64,000 nt of DNA from contig NC_089850.1 in NCBI RefSeq assembly GCF_036373705.1, positions 27,482,733-27,546,732 of the forward strand, read 5' to 3'. Numbering within the stretch: the first letter of the stretch is position 1; each line of letters opens with the position of its first letter. Both the position numbers and the translations under genes were made by a program. This stretch comes from Amia ocellicauda (Eukaryota > Chordata > Actinopteri > Amiiformes > Amiidae). Below, in pieces: positions 40,622-51,700 of this stretch. The notes under the pieces were generated by a model. It ran no database searches. It was given only the letters and a program-made list of their open reading frames with translations, and was not told the origin of the DNA.

Positions 40622-42881
40622 TATTAGCAGACACCCTTATTCAGGGTGACTTACAAAATATAAGCATAATGCAAAGTGCAAAAAATACAGTGCAGTTCAA
40701 GGCACAAAACATTTCAAATTCCAATTTACATAATACACTGAAATTCAAAGCATAATACATTTTACAAATTCAATTTACACAAGTGTATACAATATGAGGT
40801 CTTACATCCTGGATTGTAAGAGCTGAGAGCAGACATGATGTTATGTCACAGTCAAGGGCCACCGGAAAGGGAGCAAAGGGGAAATCAAAATAACAATATG
40901 AGTACTAGTAACGCAAGGCAAGAGTATGACAAAACATTGTAAAGTGCTATCTTACAGGAGAGTAAATGACTAAATTACAAGTAAAAAGATGTCTGAAAAG
41001 ATGTGTCTTGAGTAAGCGCCGGAAGGAGGTCAAGGACTCGGCTGTTTTGACTTCAGTGGGCAGGTAGTTCCACCACTTAGGGGCCAGGGATGAGAAGGAA
41101 CGGCTCTGGAGGAAGGAGAGTGGAGAGGAGGCAGAGTTCTGGCACTGGAGGAGCGTAGTGGTCTGGAGGGGATGTATGGGGAGACGAGGGTCTGAAGGTA
41201 GCTTGGTGCAGTGTGGTCGAGACAGCGGTAGGTGAGGGTCAATGTCTTAAACTGAATGCGTGCCGCTATCGGGAGCCAGTGGAGGGAGCGGAAGCGGAGC
41301 AGTGGAGTAGCGTGTGCAAATCGGGGCAGAGAGACACCAGACGAGCTGCAGAGTTCTGAAGGAGCTGGAGCGGCGGGTAGTGGATGCAGGCAGGCCGGCC
41401 AGGAGGGAGTTGCAGTAGTCCAGGCGGGAGAGGACCAGGGACTGGACGAGCAGCTGAGTCGAGTAGTCGGTGAGGAAGGGACGGATTCGGCGTATGTGAT
41501 TCCAATGTCAGTGAGGCAGGAGAGGAGGATGGAGTGATCGACAGTGGCAAATGCTGCGGAGAGATCGAGGAGGATGAGGACTGAAGAGAGGGAGGCTGCC
41601 CGAGCACAGCTGAGGGAGTCAGTGACTGACGGGAGAGTATTGATGTACTACTTTAACAAAGTGTACATTGCCCTGGGCGAGGGTGTCTGCATAGTAAAAG
41701 TACAGGTCTGCTCACACAATACCTTGGTTAAAGATTTCAATATTGTGAGGTCATCCTTTTTTTTTTTTTAACCCCATTCCTGTTTTAAAGTATATTCTTT
41801 CAAATGACCTTTCCAGCACTATCTCTCCTACATGTATGAAGTACATTTGCATCTTGATTACAAACACAGCCTTTATTAAATTATGTACTAATGCACATTT
41901 TAAATTGAAGTTCTGTACCAACCTCATTTTCAAACTAAAAGCCACCTCAGCTTTATTATTGATCTGTTTCTGCTCACACGATTCCTCGAGGACATTTATA
42001 ACCTACTAGGCAGTTTTTTTATTTGTATATATATATATATAAATCAATTCCAGCACAACCTGTTATACAAGGAGGGTTTTCTAATGGGTTTTGTTTATGT
42101 TAGTTCTAGCAATGTTTCAATGTTTGGGGAGAGCCTTGGCTGTTTTGAAAAGCATTTCAGCTCATGATCCACTTTGAACTTTCAGTACTTAGCCTTGCAT
42201 GTAAAATCACGAGATGCGTCTTGCTCTTCCCACAGTGACTTGTATAATCATGCAGAAGAATGGGGCCGGCCTCCAGACTGCCAGCTCCTGCTTCTGGGAC
42301 AACACTACCGATGGTATGTAGAGAGTAGGAGGCCTGAGCACAATACCAGTATTGCTTTTTCTGTTTCAGTCTGAAATAAGCAGCAGAACAGACTATCAAT
42401 GAAGAACAAGAGGGAGGAATAAGTTTGTGTAAGCCAGGGGGTGTTTCCTAGGGGAAAGCAAGGGGTATGATGACAGTTAACAGGATCACACCACTAAACT
42501 GCCATCTGTTTGTTTGTGGGTAAATTAAAGTAATTGAAGCTACCCTTATGTGCAGGAATACAATTCTAATATAAAATATAATAAAACCAGAAATCCAGCT
42601 TCTGAATCCTGGGTGGATTTATGTTGGTAGATGTTGGTAAAAAATAAAATATAAAAATTTCCTTTGTCTGTTCAGTTAAGTATTGCGGTGCCATTAAGAG
42701 CACATGGAGTCTGGGGATTCTGCAGAAGTGATTGCTTATACTACAATTATACCCAGTCTGAGCTAGAGTGTTGGTTAAAAAAAAAAAAATCTACACATTT
42801 TTTCTTCCAGGGAGCTGCACTGTGAGATGGGAGAATAAATCCATGTACTGCATTGTCAGTGTCTTTGGGCTTGCTATATAA
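38653..42881 (+). CDS. dynlt1: Dynein light chain Tctex-type 1 (5 exons, 113 aa)
   Basis: Coding exons: 38653-38679, 39957-39998, 40354-40477, 42236-42313, 42811-42881. All introns are GT-AG; the total is 342 nt, one open frame. The protein starts MDEFQTGEE and contains the family signatures [54 protein letters not shown] and [21 protein letters not shown]. The length of 113 aa equals mammalian DYNLT1, and sequence choices (QKNGAG, FGLAI) favour DYNLT1 over DYNLT3. It is a homodimeric light chain on the cytoplasmic dynein intermediate chain and a cargo adaptor. Intron 3 contains a LINE-like insertion. Convergent with tmem181, as in human 6q25.3. Confidence 0.97.
38704..38739. repeat. (TTA)n microsatellite
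   Basis: About 12 TTA units just inside dynlt1 intron 1. Confidence 0.93.
39857..39909. repeat. (TA)n microsatellite
   Basis: About 52 bp of alternating TA, ending roughly 50 bp before dynlt1 exon 2. Confidence 0.95.
40588..41640 (-). mobile_element. 5'-truncated L2-like LINE fragment in dynlt1 intron 3
   Basis: Read on the minus strand this about 1-kb block has the layout of a LINE 3' end: coding remnants first, then noncoding sequence, then a tail with TGTAAGTCACCCTGAATAAG and a (TAA)n end at 40622-40588. The coding remnants (about 41030-41430) include [36 protein letters not shown] and [10 protein letters not shown], which resemble the C-terminal end of fish L2/CR1-type reverse transcriptase proteins. 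Frames are broken. The 5' boundary near 41640 is approximate. Confidence 0.7.
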
Positions 42882-43140
42882 CCTTAAATATAAACCCACC
42901 AAATGCTGCCTGCAAATTCACGTCACAGCAACATCAGTATGTGTTTGTCTTTGTTGTTCATTATTTATGTTCATAATTCAGTGTGTTTGATTTCACTCAG
43001 GCATTTCTCATTCTACCAAAATGTAATTCACCATTTTGAAGGTGCTTAAACCTGCACCTCTCCGAGATTCACATTTTTTGTGGAAAGGATTGTCAGCTTT
43101 GTGATTGTCATTTGAATAAATTATTACATATTTCTAAATG
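42882..43140 (+). other. dynlt1: Probable 3' UTR of dynlt1
   Basis: Noncoding sequence after the TAA, with a canonical AATAAA at 43115-43120. The cleavage site is inferred to lie within about 25 bp after it. Confidence 0.65.
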
Positions 43141-44062
43141 ATCTTCTCTGTGTTACTGTCTAAATTTTGTGTTGTATTGTATGCAGAAATGGATCATGCA
43201 GCACTATTTGACAGGGCTCTTTTGTGATTCACAGATTTAAGTTAGGCAAATGGTAAGACAAAAGTGCATTTTTAAAAAGGTATTTAATGAATATACATCC
43301 TCAACACCAGTCTCATTTATATGTACAGCAATTCATTACAGAACTGTCTGTTTGATTCATGGTACAATGCTGCACTGTAGAAATTGCCATATTTTCCTCA
43401 TGTTATGTTGTCAAGCACATTTTTCTCCACAAGAAAAAAATACCACATCTCAAAATGGAATACTTTTTACCAGCTGCCTAGAATTATAACCGGCATGGTT
43501 ACTAAACTAAACAGTACGGTACATGCTCTCGGAATACAATTGAGTATTACAGCATTCAAACCACCATTATCCTGTCACTTTCATACAACAAACATTACCA
43601 TCATCCTCAACTTTGATAAATCTGTACATTAGATAATTGGCACCACTTTAGAAGCAAGTGAAGATAAACAATATCCAGTAAATATATACAGTTGTATATG
43701 CAAGGCACAAAAGTACATTTTCTTAAACAGAAACTTTACTATAAGGACACTAGCTTTTCCCATACACTCCCATTTTTCTCTGTTACAGACTTTAAAACAT
43801 CACTTCACCACAGCGTAACATTTGACAAAGCTGAACTTTCACTCGTCTTCCTTTTTTAATTAGTTATGATGTGCTAATGTAGAGCAGCATGTATAGTCAC
43901 CTTTGGTAGGCAACTATGATGAAACACCAGCCTGAAAGACAAATTCATAGCTCAACTGTAGGGATTTTACATATAGTACAATATACAGTCCATAATTTTT
44001 TTTAATGTAGCTCTGCCTTAGACATTAACAAATTGTATAACCTTCTAATGAAGTACCCAAAC

Positions 44063-44850
44063 CAAGTCCTGAATTCTAAGTAAGGTTGTTGGTGTAAAAG
44101 CCCACTAAAAACCAACACAAATAAAAATAACACGCACATTGACAGAGCAGCCACCAACATTTAAAAAAAAATGACTAGTATTTAAAGTTAGACTAGGAAA
44201 ACCATAATCAATAATAACACCTTAAATATCACAATAAAATGCTGCAAGCCAAATTGTCCTTTCACTTTTTGGGTGAAATATGAAAAAATAGATGAATACC
44301 AATATATGAAAAAAGTGAGCAAACCTACCATTTCAAATTCCAAATCGCCCTGGATAAGGGCATCTGCCAAGAAATAAGGGCACCAAAAACTCTAATGTAA
44401 CTACTTCAACTGAAAAACATATCTTTCCCTTAGAAAATAAAAGCTTTTTATTATGAGCTTCAGAAGCTGATAATATTGTGACATCCTTTTTTAGTGTATG
44501 TTGTAGGGAGGATCTATTGGGCAAATTCAAATAAAAGATATTTATTTACATTATTTATTTGAATTTGCCAAATAGATCCTCCCTACAACAGGTTTGCTAA
44601 CTTTTTTCATATATTGGCATTCATCTATTTTTTCATATTTCACCCAAAAAGTGAAAGGACAATTTGGCTTGCAGCATTTTATTGTGATATTTAAGGTGTT
44701 ATTATTGATTATGGTTTTCCTAGTCTAACTTTAAATACTTAAGTCATTTTTTTAATTTTGGTGGCTGCTCCGTCTATGCGTGTTATTTTTATTTGTGTTG
44801 GTTTTTAGTGGGCTTTTACACCAACAACCTTACTTAGAATTCAGGACTTA
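44063..44850. repeat. Large imperfect palindrome (arms of about 290 bp)
   Basis: The sequence from 44063 (AAGTCCTGAATTCTAAGTAA) recurs inverted ending at 44849. Complementarity runs inward, including a perfect-looking inner stretch: 44504-44531 against 44559-44590 around GGAGGATCTATT. The left arm is interrupted by about 170 bp (44330-44500) absent from the right arm. No coding content. Lies between the convergent 3' ends of dynlt1 and tmem181. Confidence 0.88.
44333..44372 (+). mobile_element. LINE/SINE 3'-tail fragment
   Basis: Contains CGCCCTGGATAAGGGCATCT followed by GCCAAGAAATAA, the same tail as the repeats at 24573-24765 and 40588-41640. It sits inside the insertion that interrupts the left palindrome arm. 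Confidence 0.55.
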
Positions 44851-45721
44851 GTATCCTTATTTAAAAATATTATTAGCAATTAAAGTACCTGTCAGCTTCA
44901 GTATAGTGTATAGTTATGATTTAAAAAAAATGTACCAAAACCTAAAAGTCATGCGAGTATCCCCCGAAATGATTAACTTCTCTCATGCAAGAATCCTAGC
45001 ACTTATGTGCCTAATTATATATTTTGTCTTGGTACTATAATACATTAAATTATAAAAGAAAACAAAACAAACAAAAAGGCAGGAGTGCAATACCTAAATT
45101 GATCCAAAAACGTTTGGAATGATGATGTGAAGTAGTATGTAAACATGACACCCCTTTACACTCAACCAGCAGCTCACTCTACTGAGAAGCTCAAGGGAAT
45201 GAGAAAGGTCACATAAAAATCTCCACAATCAACAAATGATACATTCAAATAAAAAGCAAAGAAAGAAAGATACATTTACACGTGTTTTCATATTTGAAGT
45301 TAATGCAGATTTTAGAGTTTATATACATTTTACTTTAAAAATAATTAAATAAGAGCTCCCTTTTATTCACACATGTTCAGTTCTGTCCTGAAACATAAAA
45401 TGAAAATAAAACTTAAGTATAACAAAAATGAAAATCAGGGTATTACATTTATTTTTGGTGAATACCTCACTTTCCAGTGAGCTGGATCTTATGACTCAAG
45501 TTACCATTTAAAATCTGTCACCAACAGTCTCCAGTGTGCGGCTGTGAACTTCTTTAAGTTACATTCAGTGGCACTTGATTTCTCAATTTCAATATATCCC
45601 ATATACACTTAAACTATATTTTAATATTTGCACATATTGGGGCCATATTAGCTTGTTGCCAAATCTGAACCTTTATGTGAACAAACATGCCTGTCACTTC
45701 TGCTCTCCTGCAGCCAGTTCT

Positions 45722-48700
45722 TCAGTCACTGTCGGTCTCGTCCTGGAAATTGGTCGTGGCTTTGATTGCTCTTCCATTTTGGAGAGGCATTTCTTCATAG
45801 TCACTCCTTCACAGAAATAAAAAATATATACATTAAAGTTTTATGGAATTTGAACCTATTGGGTGAAGTTTTTTCCCCTGTGTGTTAGTTATCAAACTAG
45901 CCTTAGAAACAAAATCATGCATTTACCCATATATGACTTCATCATCCGAGTCATTCAGCATAGAAAAAGCAGGGTTGTCCTTCAGTTGGGAATCTGCACA
46001 CAAAATAACTCCATTACTTCACTTCAGTATAAGATACTTACAATGTTTAACATAACACATTGCCCTTCTACAAAAAGTTATCAATTTCTTAATTAAAATA
46101 ATAATACAAGGATTACATATTGGTTGCAATTTAAATACTTTGGGGAGACGTACAGAAAAAAGAACAGCAAACTTCTAAAATATAGTTCTGCAGAAAATCC
46201 TGAAGCTCATTAGAGAAACACTTCAACACCCTTCATTGTTAGTCAAACAAAACTTGCTGAAAACACACCAGAATTTAAATTCAGCAAACAGCCCCCTGAA
46301 ATGCATGGTAGTTCATGAATAATTAAGAAAAGCTATTAACTGGCTACTTGAAATGTATAAGTAGTTGTACATTGATAAAGTACCTGAAATATTCTGGTAA
46401 CTGAAAAAGTATATTGTACAGCAGTCATTGAACACTCTCACCCAGTATCATGTTAGAAGAAATACATTTGACTTACCATATAGTGCATTTTTTGAAGGCG
46501 AGTAGACAAACGCTAGCGTGTAGAGGTAAAAGTTGAGTAAACCGTAGAAGGATAAAAATTCAGCTGGTATTGATGGCATTAAGGATTTGTTTTCTTTATA
46601 TCTTGAAAATTGTAATTATGTACAGTACTGTGCAAAAGTTTTAGGCAGGTTTGAAAAAATGCTGTTAAGTAAGAATGCTTTCAAAAATAGACATGTTAAT
46701 AGATTATATTTATCAATTAACAAAACGCAAAGTGAGTGAACAGAAGAAAAATCTACATCAAATCCATATTTGCTGTGACCACCCTTTGCCTTCAAAACAG
46801 CATCAATTCTTCTAGGTACACTTGCACACAGTTTTTGAAGGAACTCGGCAGGTAGGTCGGCCCAGGCATCTTGGAGAACTGACCACAGTTCTTGTGTGGA
46901 TTTAGGCAGCCTCAGTTGCTTCTCTCTCTTCATGTAATCCCACACAGACTCGATGATGTTGAGATCAGGGCTCTGTGGGGGCCATAACATCACTTCCAGG
47001 ACTCCTTGTTCTTCTTTACACTGAAGATAGTTCTTAATGACTTAATGACTTAATGTCGCTGTGTGTTTGGGGTCGTTGTCATGCTGCAGACAAAATTTGG
47101 GGCCAATCAGATGCCTCCCTGATGGTATTGCATGATGGGTAAGTATCTGTCTGTACTTCTCAGCATTGAGGAGACCAATCATTCTGACCAAATCCCCAAC
47201 TCAATTTGCAGAAACGCAGCCCAAAACTTGCAAGGAACCTCCACCATGCTTCTCAGTTGCCTGCATACAATCATTCGTGTCCTGCTCTCCAGCCCTTCGG
47301 CGAACAAACCGCCTTCTGCTACAGCCAAATATTTCACATTTTGACTCATCAGTCCAGAGCACCTGCTGCCATTTTTCTGCACCCCAGTTCCTGTGTTTTC
47401 ATGCATAGTTGAGTCGCTTGACCTTGTTGCCACGTTGGAGGTATGACTTTCTGGCCGCAAGTCTTCCATGAAGGCCACTTCTGACCAGACTTCTCCGGAC
47501 AGTAGATGGGTGTACCAGGGTCCCACTGTTTTCTACCAATTCTGTGCTGATGGCACTGCTGGACATCTTCCGATTGCGAAGGGAAGTAAGCATGATGTGT
47601 CTTTCATCTGCTGCAGTAAGTTTCCTCGGCCGACCACTGCGTCTCCGGTCCTCAGTGTTGCCCGTTTCTTTGTGCTTCTTCAAAAGAGCTTGGACAGCAC
47701 ATCTGGAAACCCCTGTCTGCCTTGAAATGTCTGCCTGGGAGAGACCTTGCTGATGCAGTATAACTACCTTGTGTCTCAGTCTTGCCATGGTGTCTGACTT
47801 TTGACAGTAAACGGTCTTCAGCAACTTCACCTTGTTAGCTGAGTTTGGCTGTTCCTCACCCAGTTTTATTCCTCCTACACAGCTGTTTCTGTTTCAGTTA
47901 ATGATTAGGTTTCAACCTACATATTGAATTGATGATCATTAGCACCTGTTTGTTATAATTGTTTAATCATACATCTGACTATATGCCTACAAAATCCCTG
48001 ACTTTGTGCAAGTGTACCTAGAAGAATTGATGCTGTTTTGAAGGCAAAGGGTGGTCACAGCAAATATGGATTTGATGTCGATTTTTCTTCCGTTCACTCA
48101 CTTTGCATTTAGTTCATTGATAAATATAATCTATTAACATGTCTATTTTTGAAAGCATTCTTACTTTACAGCATTTTTTCACACCTGCATGAAACTTTTG
48201 CACAGTTCTGTAAAGTAAATCTAATGATTATTGAAAAAGCAAGAACCATGAATGGCAGATAATAAAATATGAAATAAATAAAACATGCAAGTATTGTAAA
48301 TGTATAGTTTCCTTGATACAACATTCATTTGGATTAATAATTTTTTCCCTTCATGCTGCAGTGGAAAACATTTCATTGATTTTCTGTGAAACTAATTGTA
48401 GATTACCTTACAACTCACTCAGAGGTCCTGGTAGGCGAACAAAGTCAACTGCTAATCCTAATACTCAGAGTCAAAGAAGAGGAAGCTCATTCTGCTGATG
48501 ATGTCAGACTTGTGAAAGGATATAGTTCTGATAGTGGGTTGACAGCTCAGCTACGAAGTTATCTTGCAGCACCTTTGCACCGAACCTCATGTAGAGTATC
48601 ACAATGCTGGAAAAGGAAGACGGTCATAAAAACGGCCTTTAACTTCACGACTTGACACCTGTCCAGAACTGAAAGCACTATCTAAAGACTAAGCACTTAA

Positions 48701-51700
48701 ACTAGACAAGAAATCAACATATCACAGATACACAGCAGATACATATAGTGAGGGAAAAAACTATTTGATCCCCTGCTGATTTTGTACGTTTGCCCACTGA
48801 CAAAGAAATGATCAGTCTATAATTTTAATGGTAGGTGTATTTTAACAGTGAGAGACAGAATAACAACAAAAAAATCCAGAAAAACGCATTTCAAAAAAGT
48901 TATAAATTGATTTGCATGTTAATGAGGGAAATAAGTATTTGATCCCCTATCAATCAGCAAGATTTCTGGCTCCCAGGTGTCTTTTATACAGGTAATGAGC
49001 TGAGATTAGGAGCACTCTCTTAAAGGGAGTGCTCCTAATCTCAGCTTGTTACCTGTATAAAAGACACCTGTCCACAGAAGCAGTCAATCAATCAGATTCC
49101 AAACTCTCCACCATGGCCAAGACCAAAGAGTTGTCCAAGGATGTCAGAGACAAGATTGTAGACCTACACAAGGCTGGAATGGGCTACAAGACCATCGCCA
49201 AGAAGCTTGGTGAGGAGGTGACAACAGTTGGTGCGATTATTCGCAAATGGAAGAAACACAAAATAACTGTCAGTCTCCCTCAGTCTGGGGCTCCATGCAA
49301 GATCTCACCTCGTGGAGTTTCAATGATCATGAGAACGGTGAGGAATCAGCCCAGAACTACACGGGAGGATCTTGTTAGTGATCTCAAGGCAGCTGGGACC
49401 ATAGTCACCAAGAAAACAATTGGTAACACACTACGCCGTGAAGGACTGAAATCCTGAAGCGCCCGCAAGGTCCCCCTGCTCAAGAAAGCACATGTACAGG
49501 CCTGTCTGAAGTTTGCCAATGAACATCTGAATGATTCAGAGGAGAACTGGGTGAAAGTGTTGTGGTCAGATGAGACCAAAATTGAGCTCATTGGCATCAA
49601 CTCAACTCGCCGTGTTTGGAGGAGGAGGAATGACCCCAAGAACACCATCCCCACCGTCAAACATGGAGGTGGAAACATTATGCTTTGGGGGTGTTTTTCT
49701 GCTAAGGGGACAGGACAACTGCATCGCATCAAAGGGACGATGGACGGGGCCATGTACCGTCAAATCTTGGGTGAGAACCTCCTTCCCTCAGCCAGGGCAT
49801 TGAAAATGGGTCGTGGATGGGTATTCCAGCATGACAATGACCCAAAACACACAGCCAAGGCAACAAAGGAGTGGCTCAAGAAGAAGCACATTAAGGTCCT
49901 GGAGTGGCCTAGCCAGTCTCCAGACCTTAATCCCATAGAAAATCTGTGGAGGGAGCTGAAGGTTCAAGTTGCCAAACATCAGCCTCGAAACCTTAATGAC
50001 TTGGAGAGGATCTGCAAAGAGGAGTGGGACAAAATCCCTCCTGAGATGTGTGCAAACCTGGTGGCCAACTACAAGAAACGTCTGACCTCTGTGATTGCCA
50101 ACAAGGGTTTTTCCACCAAGTACTAAGTCGAAGGGGTCAAATACTTATTTCCCTCATTAACATGCAAATCAATTTATAACTTTTTTGAAATGCGTTTTTC
50201 TGGAATTTTGTGTTGTTATTCTGTCTCTCACTGTTAAAATACACCTACCATTAAAATTATAGACTGATCATTTCTTTGTCAGTGGGCAAACGTACAAAAT
50301 CAGCAGGGGATCAAATACTTTTTTCCCCTGACTGTATGGGTAAGTGGTAAATGGGCTGTTTCACAATTGTGAGAATTGTGCATTACCAAAAAATAATGCT
50401 TTTAGAAGTTAGAAAGTTGTGATTTAGGTGATTGATGAGTCAATTCAATACAATGTTTATATGTCCATCTGAACTATAACACATGTAACACAAATAAGAT
50501 GACAATGGTAAAAAGTAAGTAGAACAGCTTCCTTGTGAATCTGGACACATTATACCTTCTACAAAACCACAAAAAATATCTCCAGTTTTTGAGACAGCAA
50601 CAATACTAAAGCAACTCTGAACTGCTCTTTATGTGGCTAAATGTACAGTAAGCTCTGCATCACATTTAAATGGTAGAGGGTAGGTAGAGGCTGAAGCAAT
50701 GTTTGTGCAAGACTTACCTTATAATCAGAACAACAAAGGTCAATGCTGTCAAAAACTTCAGTCTGAGATCTGATAAAAAATAGCAATAATAATTTAACTG
50801 AAAATACATCTAATCCAGGATGAATTAAACAAAATATAAGAAACCAGTGCACAGTGGAAAGCCTTACCTACATATGGCATGTTTTTCAGTTCAGAACAGG
50901 CTCTTACAATCAGAAAGATCAAATACAGAATATATAAGGAAGCTACAACCATGAAGAAAATCTTCATTCCCTGAAATTAAAAAAGTGAAAGTAAATTAAG
51001 TAAATGGCAAAGACAAATATGATGTTCTTGATTAAGTAAAAGGATATAAAGATACACTAAAAAATGCATCTGGCATTTATTATTTTTAAAGACTCACAGA
51101 ATCTGTAATTTACGTTTTAATAAAGATTGTTTCTCTTACACTCAGACAAGCTTGAGATAATAAAGGAAGAAAACTAAATCAGCTGAACAATTACAAAAAC
51201 AAAATCTTTGCTTACCTGGAAATTGCCAGTATCTACTTTATATTGGTAAGTTGGATCATGCAGCTCATTCACTCTGTAAAACAAATAAAAAATATAGGTA
51301 ATAAGGTATAACAGAAATAAGGTAACACTGACAAAGCGCTGTTACAAAGTTGCATAATCACGGTTGAGTATATTTTAGTTATGACAATGTAATTTCATAT
51401 CATGCTTCCAATAAGGATATGTAAAATTACATGTTTATAATTAGATGCAGTAATACTTTGCACAGTTAAACCACAACTGCCCCTTTAACATCTCATTTGG
51501 CAACTTTATGAGATATTACTTGTTCAAATTTCTTGTGTAAGAAAATATTTTGGTGTGACTTACGTTTGCCATATTCCCAGCGTCACAGCAGACAACCACA
51601 GAAGACCCACGATGAAAAACTTGGGCATATAGAAAGTCATGCATTTTCTTTCCCCCTAAAATTAAACAATTTTGAGATGTAAGCATTTGTTCAAGTTGCA

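Larger units (their letters stand above)
46567..48523 (-). other. tmem181: U12-type AT-AC intron 14 of tmem181
   Basis: Exon 14 ends ...CAGAACT at 48524 and the intron begins ATATCCTTTC, the U12 AT-AC donor consensus. Near the 3' end TCCTTAAT (46585-46578) matches the U12 branch site, with the branch A 12-13 nt before the intron end ...CAATAC (46567). Joining at AC gives AAC TCA GCT GAA (Asn-Ser-Ala-Glu), which keeps the frame and the conserved [10 protein letters not shown] sequence. No GT donor exists at the required place. A Tc1 element fills most of the 1957-nt intron. Confidence 0.88.
48746..50334 (+). mobile_element. Sleeping Beauty-like Tc1 element (DD34E) in tmem181 intron 13
   Basis: 1589 bp between TA dinucleotides (48744-48745, 50335-50336). 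The TIRs are about 200 bp, with outer AGTGAGGGAAAAAACTATTT and inner direct-repeat copies of a TATTTGATCCCC motif, an IR/DR arrangement. A hairpin-forming inverted repeat lies at 48974-49070. Opposite strand to tmem181; its left end is 140 bp from exon 14. Confidence 0.93.

Noticed and set aside
41256..41537. Plus-strand open frame of 93 codons in dynlt1 intron 3
   Set aside because: Lies in the antisense strand of the L2-like LINE fragment; the meaningful remnants are on the minus strand.
46561..46564. AG-type acceptor (ACCAG) for tmem181 exon 15
   Set aside because: Using AG would need a GT donor in exon 14, which is absent, and would drop a conserved Ala. The AT-AC junction fits both ends and the frame.
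48386..48655. 89-codon plus-strand open frame with an apparent acceptor before it (TTCATGCTGCAG)
   Set aside because: It overlaps tmem181 exon 14 on the minus strand, which explains its conservation-like look; the plus frame matches nothing.
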